From: Cacajao melanocephalus | Taxonomy: Eukaryota; Chordata; Mammalia; Primates; Pitheciidae | Reading direction: 5' to 3' | NCBI GenBank assembly: GCA_963573385.1 | Contig: CAUYLG010039358.1 | Coordinates: 124,001-188,000, forward strand | DNA length: 64,000 nt | Shown: piece by piece, positions 10,574 to 21,557 of the stretch | Numbering within the stretch: the stretch's first letter is position 1 | Layout: every line of letters begins with the position of its first letter | Program-made: the position numbers and the translations under genes | The notes under the pieces: generated by a model | What the model was told of the DNA's origin: nothing | Databases searched by the model: none | What the model saw: the letters and a program-made list of their open reading frames with translations, nothing else

Positions 10574-11015
10574 ATTCAAATGGATTCTGGATCTGTAAAC
10601 TGGCTCAAGCCTGGAAAATGATTGAGATGTTGTGATCCTGCTTTTATAATTCAATTTAGTTTTTTGTCCACTTGACCAGGAATTTTTCTGCTTCTACAAA
10701 TTAAGTAAGGATGCAGTGGTCTTCGTATTAATTTCACTTCTAGGAAAACCATTATTTATTTGTCAGTGCCAGAGCTCTAGACAAGTCAGACTATTCTGAT
10801 TGCTGCGTTGCTTCTGCTGTCCTTTACTGTAACTACACCCACCTTGCATTTGATGGTTGAATGCTGTCACTTTGTCCCTACCACCTTGGGATCCAATTAT
10901 TTCCATTCCATTTAATTTTTCCAGTTGAGTGATTGCAGTTTCTTCTGTAAGATAAGAGCAATCACAGAGCTCTTCAAGAATGCCAGTGCTCCCTTCACAA
11001 ATCTGTTTAACAAGG
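10574..11015 (-). pseudogene. Probable ERVL gag-end remnant
   Basis: The stretch continues the ERVL element past the Alu and is cut off by an L1 insertion near 11020. Minus-strand translation is broken by stops, and no zinc knuckle or homology region can be secured. The call rests on position upstream of pol. No 5' LTR or primer-binding site is visible in the window for this element. Confidence 0.35.
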
Positions 11016-11019
11016 TATT

Positions 11020-11745
11020 ATATTAGCATCTGTTGTTTTTTGACTTATTACTAATAGCCATTCTGACTTGTGCGACATGGTATTTCATTGTGGTTTTGAT
11101 TTGTATTTCTCTGATGATTAGCGATACTGATAATTTTTTTCAATTATTTGTTGGTTGCTTTTCAAAATATCTGCTCATGTCCTTTACCCAATTTTTAATA
11201 GGGTCATTTGTGTTTTACTTGATGAATTATTTTAGTTTTTTATAGATTCTAGATATTAGGCCTTTATTGGACCCATAACTTGCAAATATGTTATTTCAGT
11301 CTCCAGATTATTTCTTGACTCTGTTGACAATTTCTTTTGCTATGCAGAAGTTAGTTGGTCTAATGAGGGCCCATTTGTCCACTATTTTTAGTTGCAATTG
11401 ATTGTGAGGAGTTAATTATAAATTCTTCCTCAAGCATGATGCCCATAATGGAATTTGCTAATACAGGAACAGAAAACCAAATACCTCATGTTCTCGCTTA
11501 TATGTGGGAGCTAAACATTAGGCACTCACGGACATATGATGACAACAATGGACACAGGGGACTCCTAGATTGAGGAGGAAGGATGAGGAGTAAGGATTGA
11601 AAAACTGTTGGGTATTATGCTCACTACCTGGGTAACAGGATTATTTGCATCCTAGACCTCTGTATCACACAACATATCCAAGAAAAACACATGTACATGC
11701 ACCCCCTGAATAATCTGAAATAGAAGTAGTAAGTTTAAAAATAAC
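11020..11745. mobile_element. 5'-inverted (twin-primed) L1 fragment
   Basis: The left part, about 11020-11463, is the end of L1 ORF2 in minus orientation: the antisense of the ACCACAATGAAATACCAT-type block lies near 11075-11095. The right part, about 11464-11745, is the L1 3' UTR in plus orientation, starting CAGGAACAGAAAACCAAATA and ending in an A-rich tail. One insertion with an inverted 5' segment is the signature of twin priming during L1 integration. The 3' UTR resembles L1PB/L1MA-age copies. No clear TSD was found. Confidence 0.8.
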
Positions 11746-12915
11746 AATTTTTATTCTCCAATTGGGAGAACTTCTATTTATAAAGAATAAATGAATGTCT
11801 AAAATTTCGAATTTAAAAGACTAGCTCATGTGTTAAAACTGACGTATTCTGATATTTTCAACTATTCACTTGCACACTCATACTGAGTAAATTATTGACT
11901 GAAGATCATTAGTGATGTCTTCAGATTTTATTATCTTTCATTTTTCTAGTGTTTCATAATCTATTTTAACACTATCCAATTTAAGTATCAATACTTTTCT
12001 TTTTAGTCTGATTATAGGCACATATTTTACCTGTAGATTTATTCCATATAAGTAATATTTTATGTGCATTGCTGTTTGGATATTTTCAAAATCAAAATGG
12101 CAAAAACTGCATTTGAAACAACTGGATTTCTCTTCCCAATATACTATAATTCTGTCATATGAAACATAAAATTATTATTTGGGTTTAAAACACTTATTGT
12201 ATATTAAGTTAATTAGTATTAATATTTTAATTCTTAAATACAAATAAGAAATTTTCTGCAGAAACATCAGTCCCTAAAGTGTCTTTATAGTAAAAGATGT
12301 CAAAAATATAGAAATCTTCTAAGTTTCCTCATAATAACAATAAACATTATTGAAACCTTTAATATTTGTCTGTTATTAAGCATCTTATATGTTTTAATCT
12401 CTTTTTTACTGAATTAAATTTTTTAACTCATACCACTAAAAAATCCTGAGATATTAAAGAAGGAAAGAAGAATTTTAACAGTATTTAAGAGTATGTGTCT
12501 GGAAGTAGAAAAAAATGAAATGAAGTAAATACAAAAAATAAAAGTAAATGGACAAGAAATGAAAAAAGTAGAATACCAAGTTTAGAAAAGGCAAATAAAG
12601 TAAAACCAAACAGAGAAATCAATATGCAGAATCATCAAAAAAATTCAGAACTATTTACAAGGGACAAAAATGTAATGTTTAAGGAAAAGGAAACCAAAGA
12701 AAAAAAGTAAATTTTATTGATATGAAATTATAGTGAGCATACTAAAGCTAATTTGGAGGGTGAATCACATGTATTAACATAGTTACTTAAAAACTTCTAG
12801 ATTTATGTTTTTCTTCATTTGCTTCTGTCGTAGTATACAAGGCCTGATCTCTTCGTCATCTCTGATAAATCTAGAAAATAAGCTGAGATGAAAAAGTGAA
12901 CAAATATAGAACATT
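11746..12915. other. AT-rich DNA, no feature seen
   Basis: The stretch is AT-rich with short A- and T-runs. I see no coding potential, no RNA gene and no repeat I can name. Purine-rich A/G stretches at 12455-12620 are the only compositional feature. Confidence 0.5.
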
Positions 12916-13227
12916 TCTTTTTTTTTTCTGTTTGTTTTGTTTTTTGAGATGGAGTCTTGCTCTACTGCATAGCTAGAGTGAAGTGGCATGATCTCAGCCC
13001 ATTGCAGCCTCCACCTCCCGGGTTCAAGTGGATTCTCCTGTCTCAGTCTTCCAGGTAGCTGGAATTATAGGCATGCACCACCATGCCCTGCAAATTTTTG
13101 TATTTTTAGTATAGATGGGGTTGCACCATGTTGGCCAGGCTGGTCTTGAACTCCTAACTTTAGGTAATCCACCTGCCTCGGGCTACCAAAGTGCTAGGAT
13201 TACAGTTGTGAGTCACCTTGCCTGGCC
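12916..13227 (-). mobile_element. Diverged Alu (J or old S), minus strand
   Basis: A T-rich tail near 12918-12945 is followed by GAGATGGAGTCTTGCTCT and ends with GAGTCACCTTGCCTGGCC at 13227. Many substitutions relative to consensus and the phrase GAACTCCTAACTTTAGG point to an older Alu. The TSD is uncertain (ATTTCT-like on both sides). Confidence 0.9.
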
Positions 13228-14624
13228 TATTTCTATTTTGAAAGAACTAAATCATAATTAAAAGAATAAGACTCAGGTTAAACTCTTAAGGAGAAAGGGA
13301 AAGAAAGGGTGAGATTGCAGAAAACAATGTTGGCCTTATGTAATAGCATTCATAATCATACACTTTTAATAACCTAGGAAATAACTGACTGTGCTAGTAG
13401 TCAATTATAATTTATATAAATAAATTATTAATTTGCCAGGTTAAAAACAAATAGTGTTAAAAAATGTCATTTAGAAGATGCTGTGGCAAATTCTATTATA
13501 AAATGTTATGCCTATTGTTAAGTACAGAGCAAATATCAAGCCATATTTAGAGAAGTGAAATGATGACAATGGCAAGAAATAAAAAGAGGAAAAAAGTTTT
13601 CCCTACTTGCCTTGAAATCTATCAACTAATTTAACAAAAATAATGAAACTCAATAATTCTCACAGCAGTAATCATTTCCAGCCTTTAATCTCATATTCAT
13701 AAAAAAATCTCGTTGGTTTGAAAGTTTGTTTAAATTAATTGTGTTATGTGCTCAGAAGCTGTGAAAATTAAGCAAAACACATTATTGAAGAGTGATTTAA
13801 GAAGTAAGATTAGAATTGTTTAAGAAGCTTTTAATTCAAGAGAAGCAATTACACCAATACAGAGAACATCAACTATTTCTACATAAACTAACCAAGTCAA
13901 ACAACTGAAGGAAAGTGAAATTGATTCATTAAGCAATGTAATCGGTTGCAAAATTTATTAGTGTTTAATTTTGCTGGCATTGTTCGTTGTGTGTTTTTCT
14001 TCTTAATACTTTACACTCACATTTTATACAATTAGGAATTGAGGTCTAAGTAGTTTCAAATAATAAACCATATATATTAGAAAGAAGCTTAGAAACAAAG
14101 TGTGAAAGGTTGGCATGACTGTTTTACCATATGGTACCAATGGATAGCCCAGTATTTGCTAAGCAGGTGTAATAGCATTGAAAAAGATTAAATTGTTTCT
14201 AATTGAGATAATCTGTGGTAATAATAGTTGTTCTCCCACAAGATGTACATTTGAAATCAGAAAAATATATCTAAACATATCATTATTATATGGAAAATAC
14301 ATAAATTAAAACACCATTTTTAAGCTTCAAACCTACACTTAGTATCTCTTTTATTCATTGTTTTTTATTTTCCATTACATTATCTGTGGTAGGTGACTAC
14401 AAACATTTCCAAATCTGTTGTAACTCTTCAGAGGTGGAGTGGATCCCCCACATATGCAAAATTAGTAACGTTGACATTGATGTGCTACACAAGTACGAAG
14501 GAAGCATTAACAGCTTTATTATTCACATACTTAGGCTTTCTGCAGAGAATATGGCAAGCTCTCAAGGTGGTTCAGATACATCTTGAGGCAGAAAACAAAG
14601 AAACTGGCTTGACTTTTACCATAG
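13228..14624. other. AT-rich DNA, no assigned feature
   Basis: No repeat or gene is recognised. Open frames at 14386-14586 and 14393-14680 reach 66 and 95 codons, but their translations resemble nothing I know. The second runs into the left arm of the inverted repeat that follows. Confidence 0.45.
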
Positions 14625-15121
14625 TTAGACAATGGAGCTGGAGTGAGGCTTCTGCTCTAGTAAGGAGTTGCATGGTTTGACTTCTCCACCAGTAGAAAGA
14701 CAGGAAGCACCTGGCTGGCTTTCTTATTAGCTTGGCCATTTATGGTGCAGAAGAGGCAGAGGCAATGGTGGGGCTTGAAAGTTGTCTGGAGTCAAATACT
14801 AAAAATGGATTCAAATTAATTATTATATCTGAATGTGTCAGAAAGTGGTCAGTAACGACCTTATCTATTTCTTTTTCTTTCTGGAAATATTGTCATGTGA
14901 CATACTTCAGAGCGTCAGGCATTCAGGTATAGTCATGGAATAGATCTATAGCTATTCCACTTTCAGTACATCAATAAAATTTTATGGGGCCTCTTCTGCC
15001 CCGTAATTGGCCAAGCTAATACAAAAGCAAGCCTGGTGCTCCCTGTCTTGCCACTTGTAAAGAAGCCAAATCATGCAAGTCCTCACTAGAGCAGAAGCCT
15101 CACTCAAGCTTCACTGTCTAA
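14625..15121. repeat. 133-bp inverted repeat with 231-bp spacer
   Basis: Left arm 14625-14757 begins TTAGACAATGGAGCTGGAGT and ends GCAGAAGAGGC. Right arm 14989-15121 is its reverse complement. Aligned by eye the arms match without gaps over all 133 positions with about 20 mismatches, roughly 85 percent. The match stops abruptly at both ends. The 231-bp spacer has no partner. The arms are not Alu, L1 or any terminal repeat I recognise. A transcript across this would form a long imperfect hairpin. It may be an unrecognised DNA transposon or a local inverted duplication. Confidence 0.85.
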
Positions 15122-15875
15122 GGTGTACATTTTAAAATGTAACATATATTATTGATTATATTTCTTGATGTCTTGATTCACAGGGACATGGTCACATTTA
15201 TCAAGATTTTCTATATGACATATGTTAAATCTGTAAGTATTCTACATGTCATTCTTTCTCAACCAGAAAAGCAACCTCAAACCTATATGGCACATTAAAA
15301 AAAAAATCTGTCTGCTTCAAATTATAAGCCTCCTCTGACATGGAATCTGATAATTTTCATGATTTGCCTTACTCTTATAGAATTTTTACTCTAATTAAGT
15401 TAAGGAGGGCATATGACAGAAGCCACAAACTGTTGCCACAGGCTACTTGTTACCCAAGTGAAATTATTTTTCATAAACAAAAGCTTCAAATTCATTGTAT
15501 TCCTTTAATCAATTTACAGATTGCTACAATGTCTATTTTTCACAATTTTATCTAATTTTGTAGTTGTTTTCACAATGTGGTTTTGCCAAATGCCTCAATC
15601 ATGTGATAGTTTATTATTTCAGTTGAATTCATTTTTTCTTTTCTACTTTACATCTTTTATTTTCTTTATTACACATTCTGCATTATCCATTCATATATTT
15701 GTATATTGATGTCTCTTAATTTTAATCTTTATTTTTGAATTAATTTTTATTCAATTTTTTCTGTTTTCACATATTCTTTTTAAAATTGTTAATTATCACC
15801 TTTCTAATTTAAGCTTATTCTGATTTATTATCCTCTTATTGCTGCAATTATTTTCATAATTTTATTTTTCATTGG
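15122..15875. other. AT-rich DNA, no assigned feature
   Basis: The stretch is T-rich from about 15520 on. No gene, RNA or named repeat is seen; ORFs of 71 and 62 codons look random. Confidence 0.45.
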
Positions 15876-16302
15876 TGATATAGTATGTATGTATGTTTAT
15901 CCCCTTAATCTGATGTTGAACTGTGATCTCCAATGTTAGAATTGGGGCCTAGTGGAAGGCATTTGAATTGTGGAGTTGCATTCCTAATAAATGGCTTGGT
16001 GTCTTCCCCCCAAGGTAATAAGTGAGTTTTCATTTTGTTGGTGTATGTGAGATCTGATTGTTAAAAGGAGCCTGACACCCATTCCTCTTTTTCTCTTACT
16101 TCTAATCTTACCATGTGGCATACTTGCTTTAGCTTCATCTTCTGCCATAATTGTAGGCTTCCTGAGGCTCTCACAAGAAGAATATGTCAACACTTTGCTT
16201 CTTGTACTGTATGCAGAACTGCAAGCTGAAAATAAACCTTTTTCTCTATAAATTACCCAGTCTCAGATATTACTTTATAGAAAGCCAAATGGACTAATGT
16301 GG
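15876..16302 (+). mobile_element. MLT1-type MaLR LTR
   Basis: It begins TGATATAGTATG and ends near GGACTAATGTGG. Internal blocks match the MLT1/MST LTR plan: ATGGCTTGGTGTCTTCCCC near 15991, a GCCTGACACC block near 16071, CCTGAGGCTCTCACAAGAAG near 16160, an AATAAACC polyadenylation signal near 16231 and TAAATTACCCAGTCTCAG near 16250. No internal MaLR sequence flanks it, so it is probably a solo LTR. Confidence 0.8.
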
Positions 16303-16439
16303 TAACCAAGTGAGTCAGAAGGAAAGCACCATACTCTGAGTTCTAAATCAAGAGTCCTTTATTTGCTGGTGACCAAGAGATGGCTAACGCTCAAAATTCT
16401 CTTGGCTTTTGAGGAAGCCTGAGGAAGGGGATTGAATGT

Positions 16440-19130
16440 TATTGGAGTATAGAAATGCTACTGATTTTTGTATATTCTTTTGTATACCAAAACTTAACTG
16501 AAGTTATGTCTCAGTTTTAGAAATATTTTGGCAGACTCTTTAGTGTTTTCCAGGTATATAATTATATTGTCAGTGAAGAGAGATAGGTTGATTTCCTCTC
16601 TTCCTATTTGAATACCATTTATTTCATGTTCTTGCCTGATTGCTCTGGCTAGTATTTCCAGTACTCTGTTAAATAGGAATGCTGAGAGTGGGCATTTTTG
16701 TCTTGTCCCATTTCTTAAGTGGAATGCATCCAGTTTTTGTCCATTCAGTATGATGTTGACTGTTGGTTTGCCTTAGATGGCTCTTATTATATTAAGGTAT
16801 ATTCCATCTACGACTATTTTCTTGAAGGTTTTTAACATGAATGATTACTGAATTTCATTGAAAGCTTTTTCTGAATCTATTAAGATGATCATATGGTTTT
16901 TATTTCTCATTCTATTTGTGTGGTGAATAACAACTATTGATTTGCATATGTTGAACCAATCTTGAATTTCAGGTATAAATTCTAGATAATCATGGTAAAT
17001 TAACTTTTTGATATGCTGTTGAATTTGTTTCCCTAGTCTTTGGTTGAAAATTTTGCCTCTATGTTCATTAATGATATTGGCCTATAGTTTCCTCTTTTTG
17101 TTGTGTCTTTGCCTGGTTTTCATATCTGAGTGTTTCTGGCTTTATAGAAGGAGTTAGGAAGGAGTCCTTCCTCTTCCATTTTTCTGAATAGTTTCAGGAT
17201 AATTGATCGTAGCTCTTCTTTGCACATCCTGTATAATTTGGATGCTAATTCATCTGGATTGGTGCTTTTTTTTTTTTTTTTTTTTTGATGGGTAGATTTT
17301 TCATTACTGATTCTGTCTGAATTTATTGACACTTGCTTTATGGCCAAGTCAGTCCTAGAGTATGTTCCCTGTGGAGATGAGAAGAATATGAATTCAATAG
17401 TTGCTGGGTAGAGTATTCTGTAAATTTCAATTAGATCCAATTGGTCAGGTGGCAAGTTTAAGTTGAGAATTTCTATGTTAGTTTCTGACTCAATGATTTT
17501 TTAATGCTGTTAGTGGGGTATTTTAGTTCCCCACTATTATTATGTAGCTGTGTACACTGTTTCATAAGTCAAGAAACATTTCATTGAGCTTCCTTGTAAT
17601 TCATACTTTGAATTCTTTATCTGTCATTTCTGAATGTGTGTTTTATTTAGGGACCATAGCAGAATAACTAGTGTGTTTATTTGGTGGTGTCACTACATTC
17701 AGCTTTTTCATGGTGCCAGAATTCTCTCATTCTTCTGATCTGGAAATGCTGGTACTTCTAATTTTTACAATTATTTTCATGCAGAATTTTCTTCCTTTCA
17801 TTCTTTTTTTTTCTATAATATCACTTTTTATTTCCCTCTTTTTTCTCACACTCCCTAGGGTGTATGGCTGTAGAGAGTGCTTGATAGGGTTTTTCGGCTT
17901 TGCTTCTATAATCCTATGCACTACTTTTAGTAGGTTTAATATTTGTCTATGCAGTTTGACCTACAAGCCAGTAAACAATACTTACAGATAAGAGCTGGCT
18001 GTGGCCAACATGGCTGTATACCTGATACTTGTTCACTGGCAGAAGCTCTCTGTTGCCTCAGGCCGTGTGCTGATTCATGAAATTCACAGTGCCCTTAGCT
18101 CCTTACTCAGACCTGAGGGGGCAGGGGCCACAAAAGGCAAAACCAGACCTGGCAGGCCCTTAGCAGGCTGGTGCTCTAATGACAAGAACAAGCACCAGAG
18201 CCAAAGGAAAATCCAGTGGGCAGCCACCAAGCACCCAGTGGTGTGCCTAGGCATGGAGCAGGGAAACATCCTTAGCCTCACATTCTCTACACAGGGCTGG
18301 GGGTCAGACAAAACTCTTAATCCAGAAGTGTAGGTGTTCCAGATGCCTAGAGATTTGTCAGCATAAATTGGAGAGGGACCCTCTGCATCAAAAAATCTGC
18401 ACATGACAAATGGGGTGACTTAGGCTGCTTAGCAAGGCAGGCAGGTGCTCTGAATACATAAAATCTGCCAGAATGTGTAGCAGATACCCCTTCTCAATCC
18501 CCCGTACCAAAATCTCTAAACTGGAGTGTCCAACAGCTCAGACTTCTGTACCATATGGGTGATTTGAATGTTTGATGATATATCTGTGCATGAAGCAGAG
18601 AAGGCATCCCTGCACTAGGGTCTCTGCACAGAAAAGGTGGGACAAGTCAGGTTGATCCAGGTGAGAGACTGTCCCAAATGCCTGGAGATGTACCTTTTTC
18701 TGTAGTGAAGAGATCCCCCTGCACCAAGATGTCTGCATAGGAAAGGCAGGACAGCTCAGGCTTCAAATTTAGGCAAGCTGATGCTTCAAATGCCTGCAAA
18801 TCCATCTGAGCTTCGAACAGTGAGAGCCTCACTGCAACATGGTCTATGATCTATGTCCAGAAAGAGCCGGTAGGTTTAGGGTGCTGAACCTAGGTGAGCT
18901 GGTGCTCCAAATGCCTGGAGTTCTGCTTGGGTGTGGAACAGAGAGGGGCCCTCTGTACCACAATCTATAACCATTAAGGGGAGGGCAGCTCTGACGGCTC
19001 GTCCCAGCAAGTAGATGCTCCAAATGCCTGTGTTTCTGCTTTGATGTGAAGCACAGCAGGCCCTGCTGCACTACAATTTCAGAGAAACAGGCTGAAACAC
19101 CAAGAAAGGGCATAGGCAGATCAGTTTTAG
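16440..19130 (-). mobile_element. Old L1 (L1PB/L1MA age), minus strand, internally deleted
   Basis: Plus-strand text such as CTTGCCTGATTGCTCTGGCT near 16634 is the antisense of L1 RT. Going right the sequence passes into the fingers region and then, near 17310, jumps straight into the endonuclease end, so roughly a kilobase is missing. This creates a 111-codon minus frame (17120-17455) that joins endonuclease-end and RT sequence. From about 17550 to 19130 there is 5' region, GC-richer than its surroundings, with a 113-bp tandem array. No ORF1 is visible. It inserted among AT-rich sequence and has no functional frame. Confidence 0.7.
18320..19095. repeat. Degenerate 113-bp tandem array, about seven units
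   Basis: A landmark resembling AAATGCCTGGAGATGTACC recurs near 18340, 18452, 18566, 18680, 18787, 18909 and 19021, a spacing of about 107-122 bp. Each unit also has a pyrimidine-plus-AGG block for a CTGCACCAAGAT-like segment and a GGACAGCTCAGG-like segment. The units are clearly diverged. The array lies in what I take to be the 5' region of the minus-strand L1, where some older L1s carry repeated promoter-like modules. It also shows higher GC content than the flanks. Confidence 0.7.
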
Positions 19131-19399
19131 GTCACCTAGCTGACCCTAGTTACAAGTATTGCCACCCAGGAGAAACTGCAGCTGTAGCAAGTCTTCTTTC
19201 ACCCCAGCCTTCTAGTTAGGGAAAGCACAATTCTAGCACCTACTACTGAGGTTCCTTCCACAGTTCTGGTTTAGGAAGTTCCCATATGACTTATCAGCAG
19301 GTGCTTTACACTCTAGCCTAAGATTAAAATGCCTCATGGCCATGCTGCTGGGCAATTAGAGAATGGCTGTATTTTTATGTGTAGACTAAATGTATGGGG
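19131..19399. other. Possible continuation of L1 5' region
   Basis: No named feature is secure here. The composition up to about 19340 resembles the preceding L1 5' region. The repeated phrase AGAGAATGG near 19360 and 19403 brackets the start of an L1PA tail. Confidence 0.35.
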
Positions 19400-19559
19400 G
19401 ACTAGAGAATGGATAGCATTGGGAAAACTACCCAATGTAGATGATTTATTGATGGGTGCAGCAAACCACCACAACATATGTATACCTATGTAACAAACCT
19501 GCATGTTCTGCACATGTATCCCAGAATGTAAGGTATAATAAAATAAAATAAAATAAAAT
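19400..19559 (+). mobile_element. L1PA 3' end, severely 5'-truncated
   Basis: The text GGATAGCATTGGGAAAACTA, then GGGTGCAGCAAACCACCA, TATGTAACAAACCTGCATG and CACATGTATCCCAGAA is the primate L1 3' UTR, ending in a (TAAAA)n tail at 19537-19558. Only about 160 bp remain. It abuts the second half of an MST-type LTR. Confidence 0.85.
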
Positions 19560-19742
19560 TGTGTGGCACTTCCCCCATCTCATGCTCTCTCCTGCCACCA
19601 GGTAAGACATGTATTGCTTCCCCTTTGCCTTCTGTCATTATTGTAAGTTTCTTGAGGCCTCCCCATCCATGCAGAATTTTGAGTCAATCAAACCTCTTTA
19701 CTCAGGTAGTTCTGTATAGCAGTGTGAAAATGGACTAATACA
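19560..19742 (+). mobile_element. MST-type MaLR LTR, 3' half
   Basis: The piece starts GTGTGGCACTTCCCCCATCT and ends GGACTAATACA, with the blocks TGTAAGTTTCTTGAGGCC, GAGTCAATCAAACCTCTTTA and AGTTCTGTATAGCAGTGTGA. This is the right half of an MST/THE1-family LTR. The left half is not on the other side of the L1PA tail, so it was lost, perhaps when the L1 inserted. Confidence 0.8.
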
Positions 19743-21060
19743 TATACTGTAACTTTTTATTTTTCTGTTTTAAAAATGTTTATCTTTAGTAACTAATAAT
19801 TTAGACACATTTGCTTCTTTGTCATTTTTTCATTTATACTAACCCTAACCATTAAAAAAAATATTTTTTGGTCCTTTTTCTTCTCTTAGTTGTGTTTTTG
19901 ATTTTAATGTCCCTTATTAAATTTTTATATGAATCTATTCTTTTATGATTTCTAACTTTATATTTTCCTCTACTTTTCTGATGTCAATGAATTATCTTCA
20001 ATATTCATTTTTGTTTATTTTTTATTTTTATTTTTGGAATTTCTAACTCAACATGTTTTTATATATGCAACAGTTGTTTATGTATAACTGTTCAGTTGAC
20101 TTACATTTTCTTCTCCTTTAGGGTTGTTTTTAGTGAATATTTTTTTCCCTTTATATATTTCTAATTTTATTTCCTGATGTTCTGCAATAGCTGTGTAAGG
20201 ACTTTACATTTTTCTTATTGATTTTTATAATGATAGAATTTTTCAAAAAATTCGTTTAATGGTGCCCTCTTCTGTCAGAAGCACAAAGCCCAATTACTTT
20301 AACATATATTTTTTTTAAGTTTGTTTTGGGGATGTTGGAGGTTTTGGGAGAATGCTAAATTTATTGCTCTATTTTGTCTTTCAATACCTTAATTTTTTTC
20401 TTTTTCTTCCCCAATTGCTAAAAGGTATTTTTTTCCCTTTTTCTCTATTTTCCCACACATATAATTTATGTTTCAACAACTAACTTTTAAATCATGAAAT
20501 CTTTTAGAATTGAGCTGACTGCTTTAAATAGCACCGGTAGCCTTAAATTGGGCTTTTTCAAGTGGCTAATTTGAAGTCCCTATCCTGTCGACCATAGTCG
20601 AATTTGCCTTCAGAGTTTTCCAGTGTGTTTGGGTTTAGAGTGAATTTAATCTTCTCTGTGTTTTTTAAAAATCTTGCTCAGATTCCTTTAGTAGTCTGTT
20701 GTTCTACAGATTTTCTGTCTACCTTTGCTTTTGAGGAATTCCTGCAGCTGTGCTGCTGTGGGTTGGTAGCCCAAGATGCTGCAAACAGTAGTTTGTTGGT
20801 GTTTCACTTTTATTCACTGTTATTTTGCAGTTTAGTATTGTCTGTCTTTGAGTTACGCCAAGTGTACACTTTAATATTGAAACTGTTTTTTCCATCTTGT
20901 TATTTCATATTAAATGGCAAGTACATTGGGAGACATGTTTTGTTATGCATTTAACTTTGTCCTTCACTACATATCTTAAAATATTTTAAGAGTGGCACTT
21001 CAAAATGATATTAGCCTTAAAAAAAGTTTGTCCTTAGAGCAAAAAATTAAGATTAGTAAA
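19743..21060. other. T-rich DNA, no assigned feature
   Basis: The stretch is T-rich. A 116-codon frame at 20604-20954 has a hydrophobic, Cys/Phe/Leu-rich translation that I do not recognise and that is expected by chance in T-rich DNA. Possible old L1 sequence could not be confirmed. Confidence 0.4.
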
Positions 21061-21064
21061 TCAA

Positions 21065-21215
21065 AAAATGTGGCCTTCGGAAAGTTATTTATCATTTTAA
21101 TGCATCAGGTGTCCTCATCTATAAAATGTAAATAATATTAGTGCCTGACTCATAGGATTATTACAAAAACTACATAAATAGCATGTAAAGTCTTTATAAT
21201 ATTACCAACTACATT
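21065..21215 (+). mobile_element. MIR fragment
   Basis: The order of blocks GTGGCCTTCGGAAAGTTATT, GTCCTCATCTATAAAATG and CATAGGATTATTACAAAAAC matches a MIR SINE core and tail. It is heavily diverged. Confidence 0.7.
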
Positions 21216-21500
21216 AGTTTGTAACAGTAAATTTTATCTTTTCATAATCTTCAGTATTATGTCTATTTTTACTGTGGTGAACGTAAGAACTGCAGCTATT
21301 AAAACTAATATTATATGATACATGTGCATACATAAACATTTAAATAGTATGCCATCAAATAATATTAAAATACATCAGACAAGGATTTTTAATGCAGGTT
21401 TTTAAAAAATTAATATAATACTATGTCTTTTAATTCACAATTGAAAGTGTATAAGATTCACTATACTACTTTATATCTTTAAGAAAATACATTAGAAATT

Positions 21501-21557
21501 CTCTCTCTCTCTCTCTATCTCTCTCTATATATATACACACACACACACACATATATA
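21501..21557. repeat. Compound CT/TA/CA microsatellite
   Basis: A (CT)n run at 21501-21526 passes into a short (TA)n and then a (CA)n run at about 21536-21551. It is likely length-variable. Confidence 0.9.

Noticed and set aside
16440..17300. Possible independent gene on the plus strand
   Set aside because: The text is the antisense of L1 RT, and plus-strand frames are short and closed.
18084..19113. Minus-strand frames of 61-106 codons
   Set aside because: They arise from the GC-richer 113-bp tandem array and adjacent L1 5' region, with no protein resemblance.
19843..19853. Telomere-like AACCCTAACC
   Set aside because: Fewer than two full repeat units; no interstitial telomere array.
20604..20954. 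116-codon plus-strand frame with hydrophobic Cys-rich translation
   Set aside because: No family resemblance; T-rich DNA readily gives long Phe/Leu frames, and no splice or promoter context supports it.
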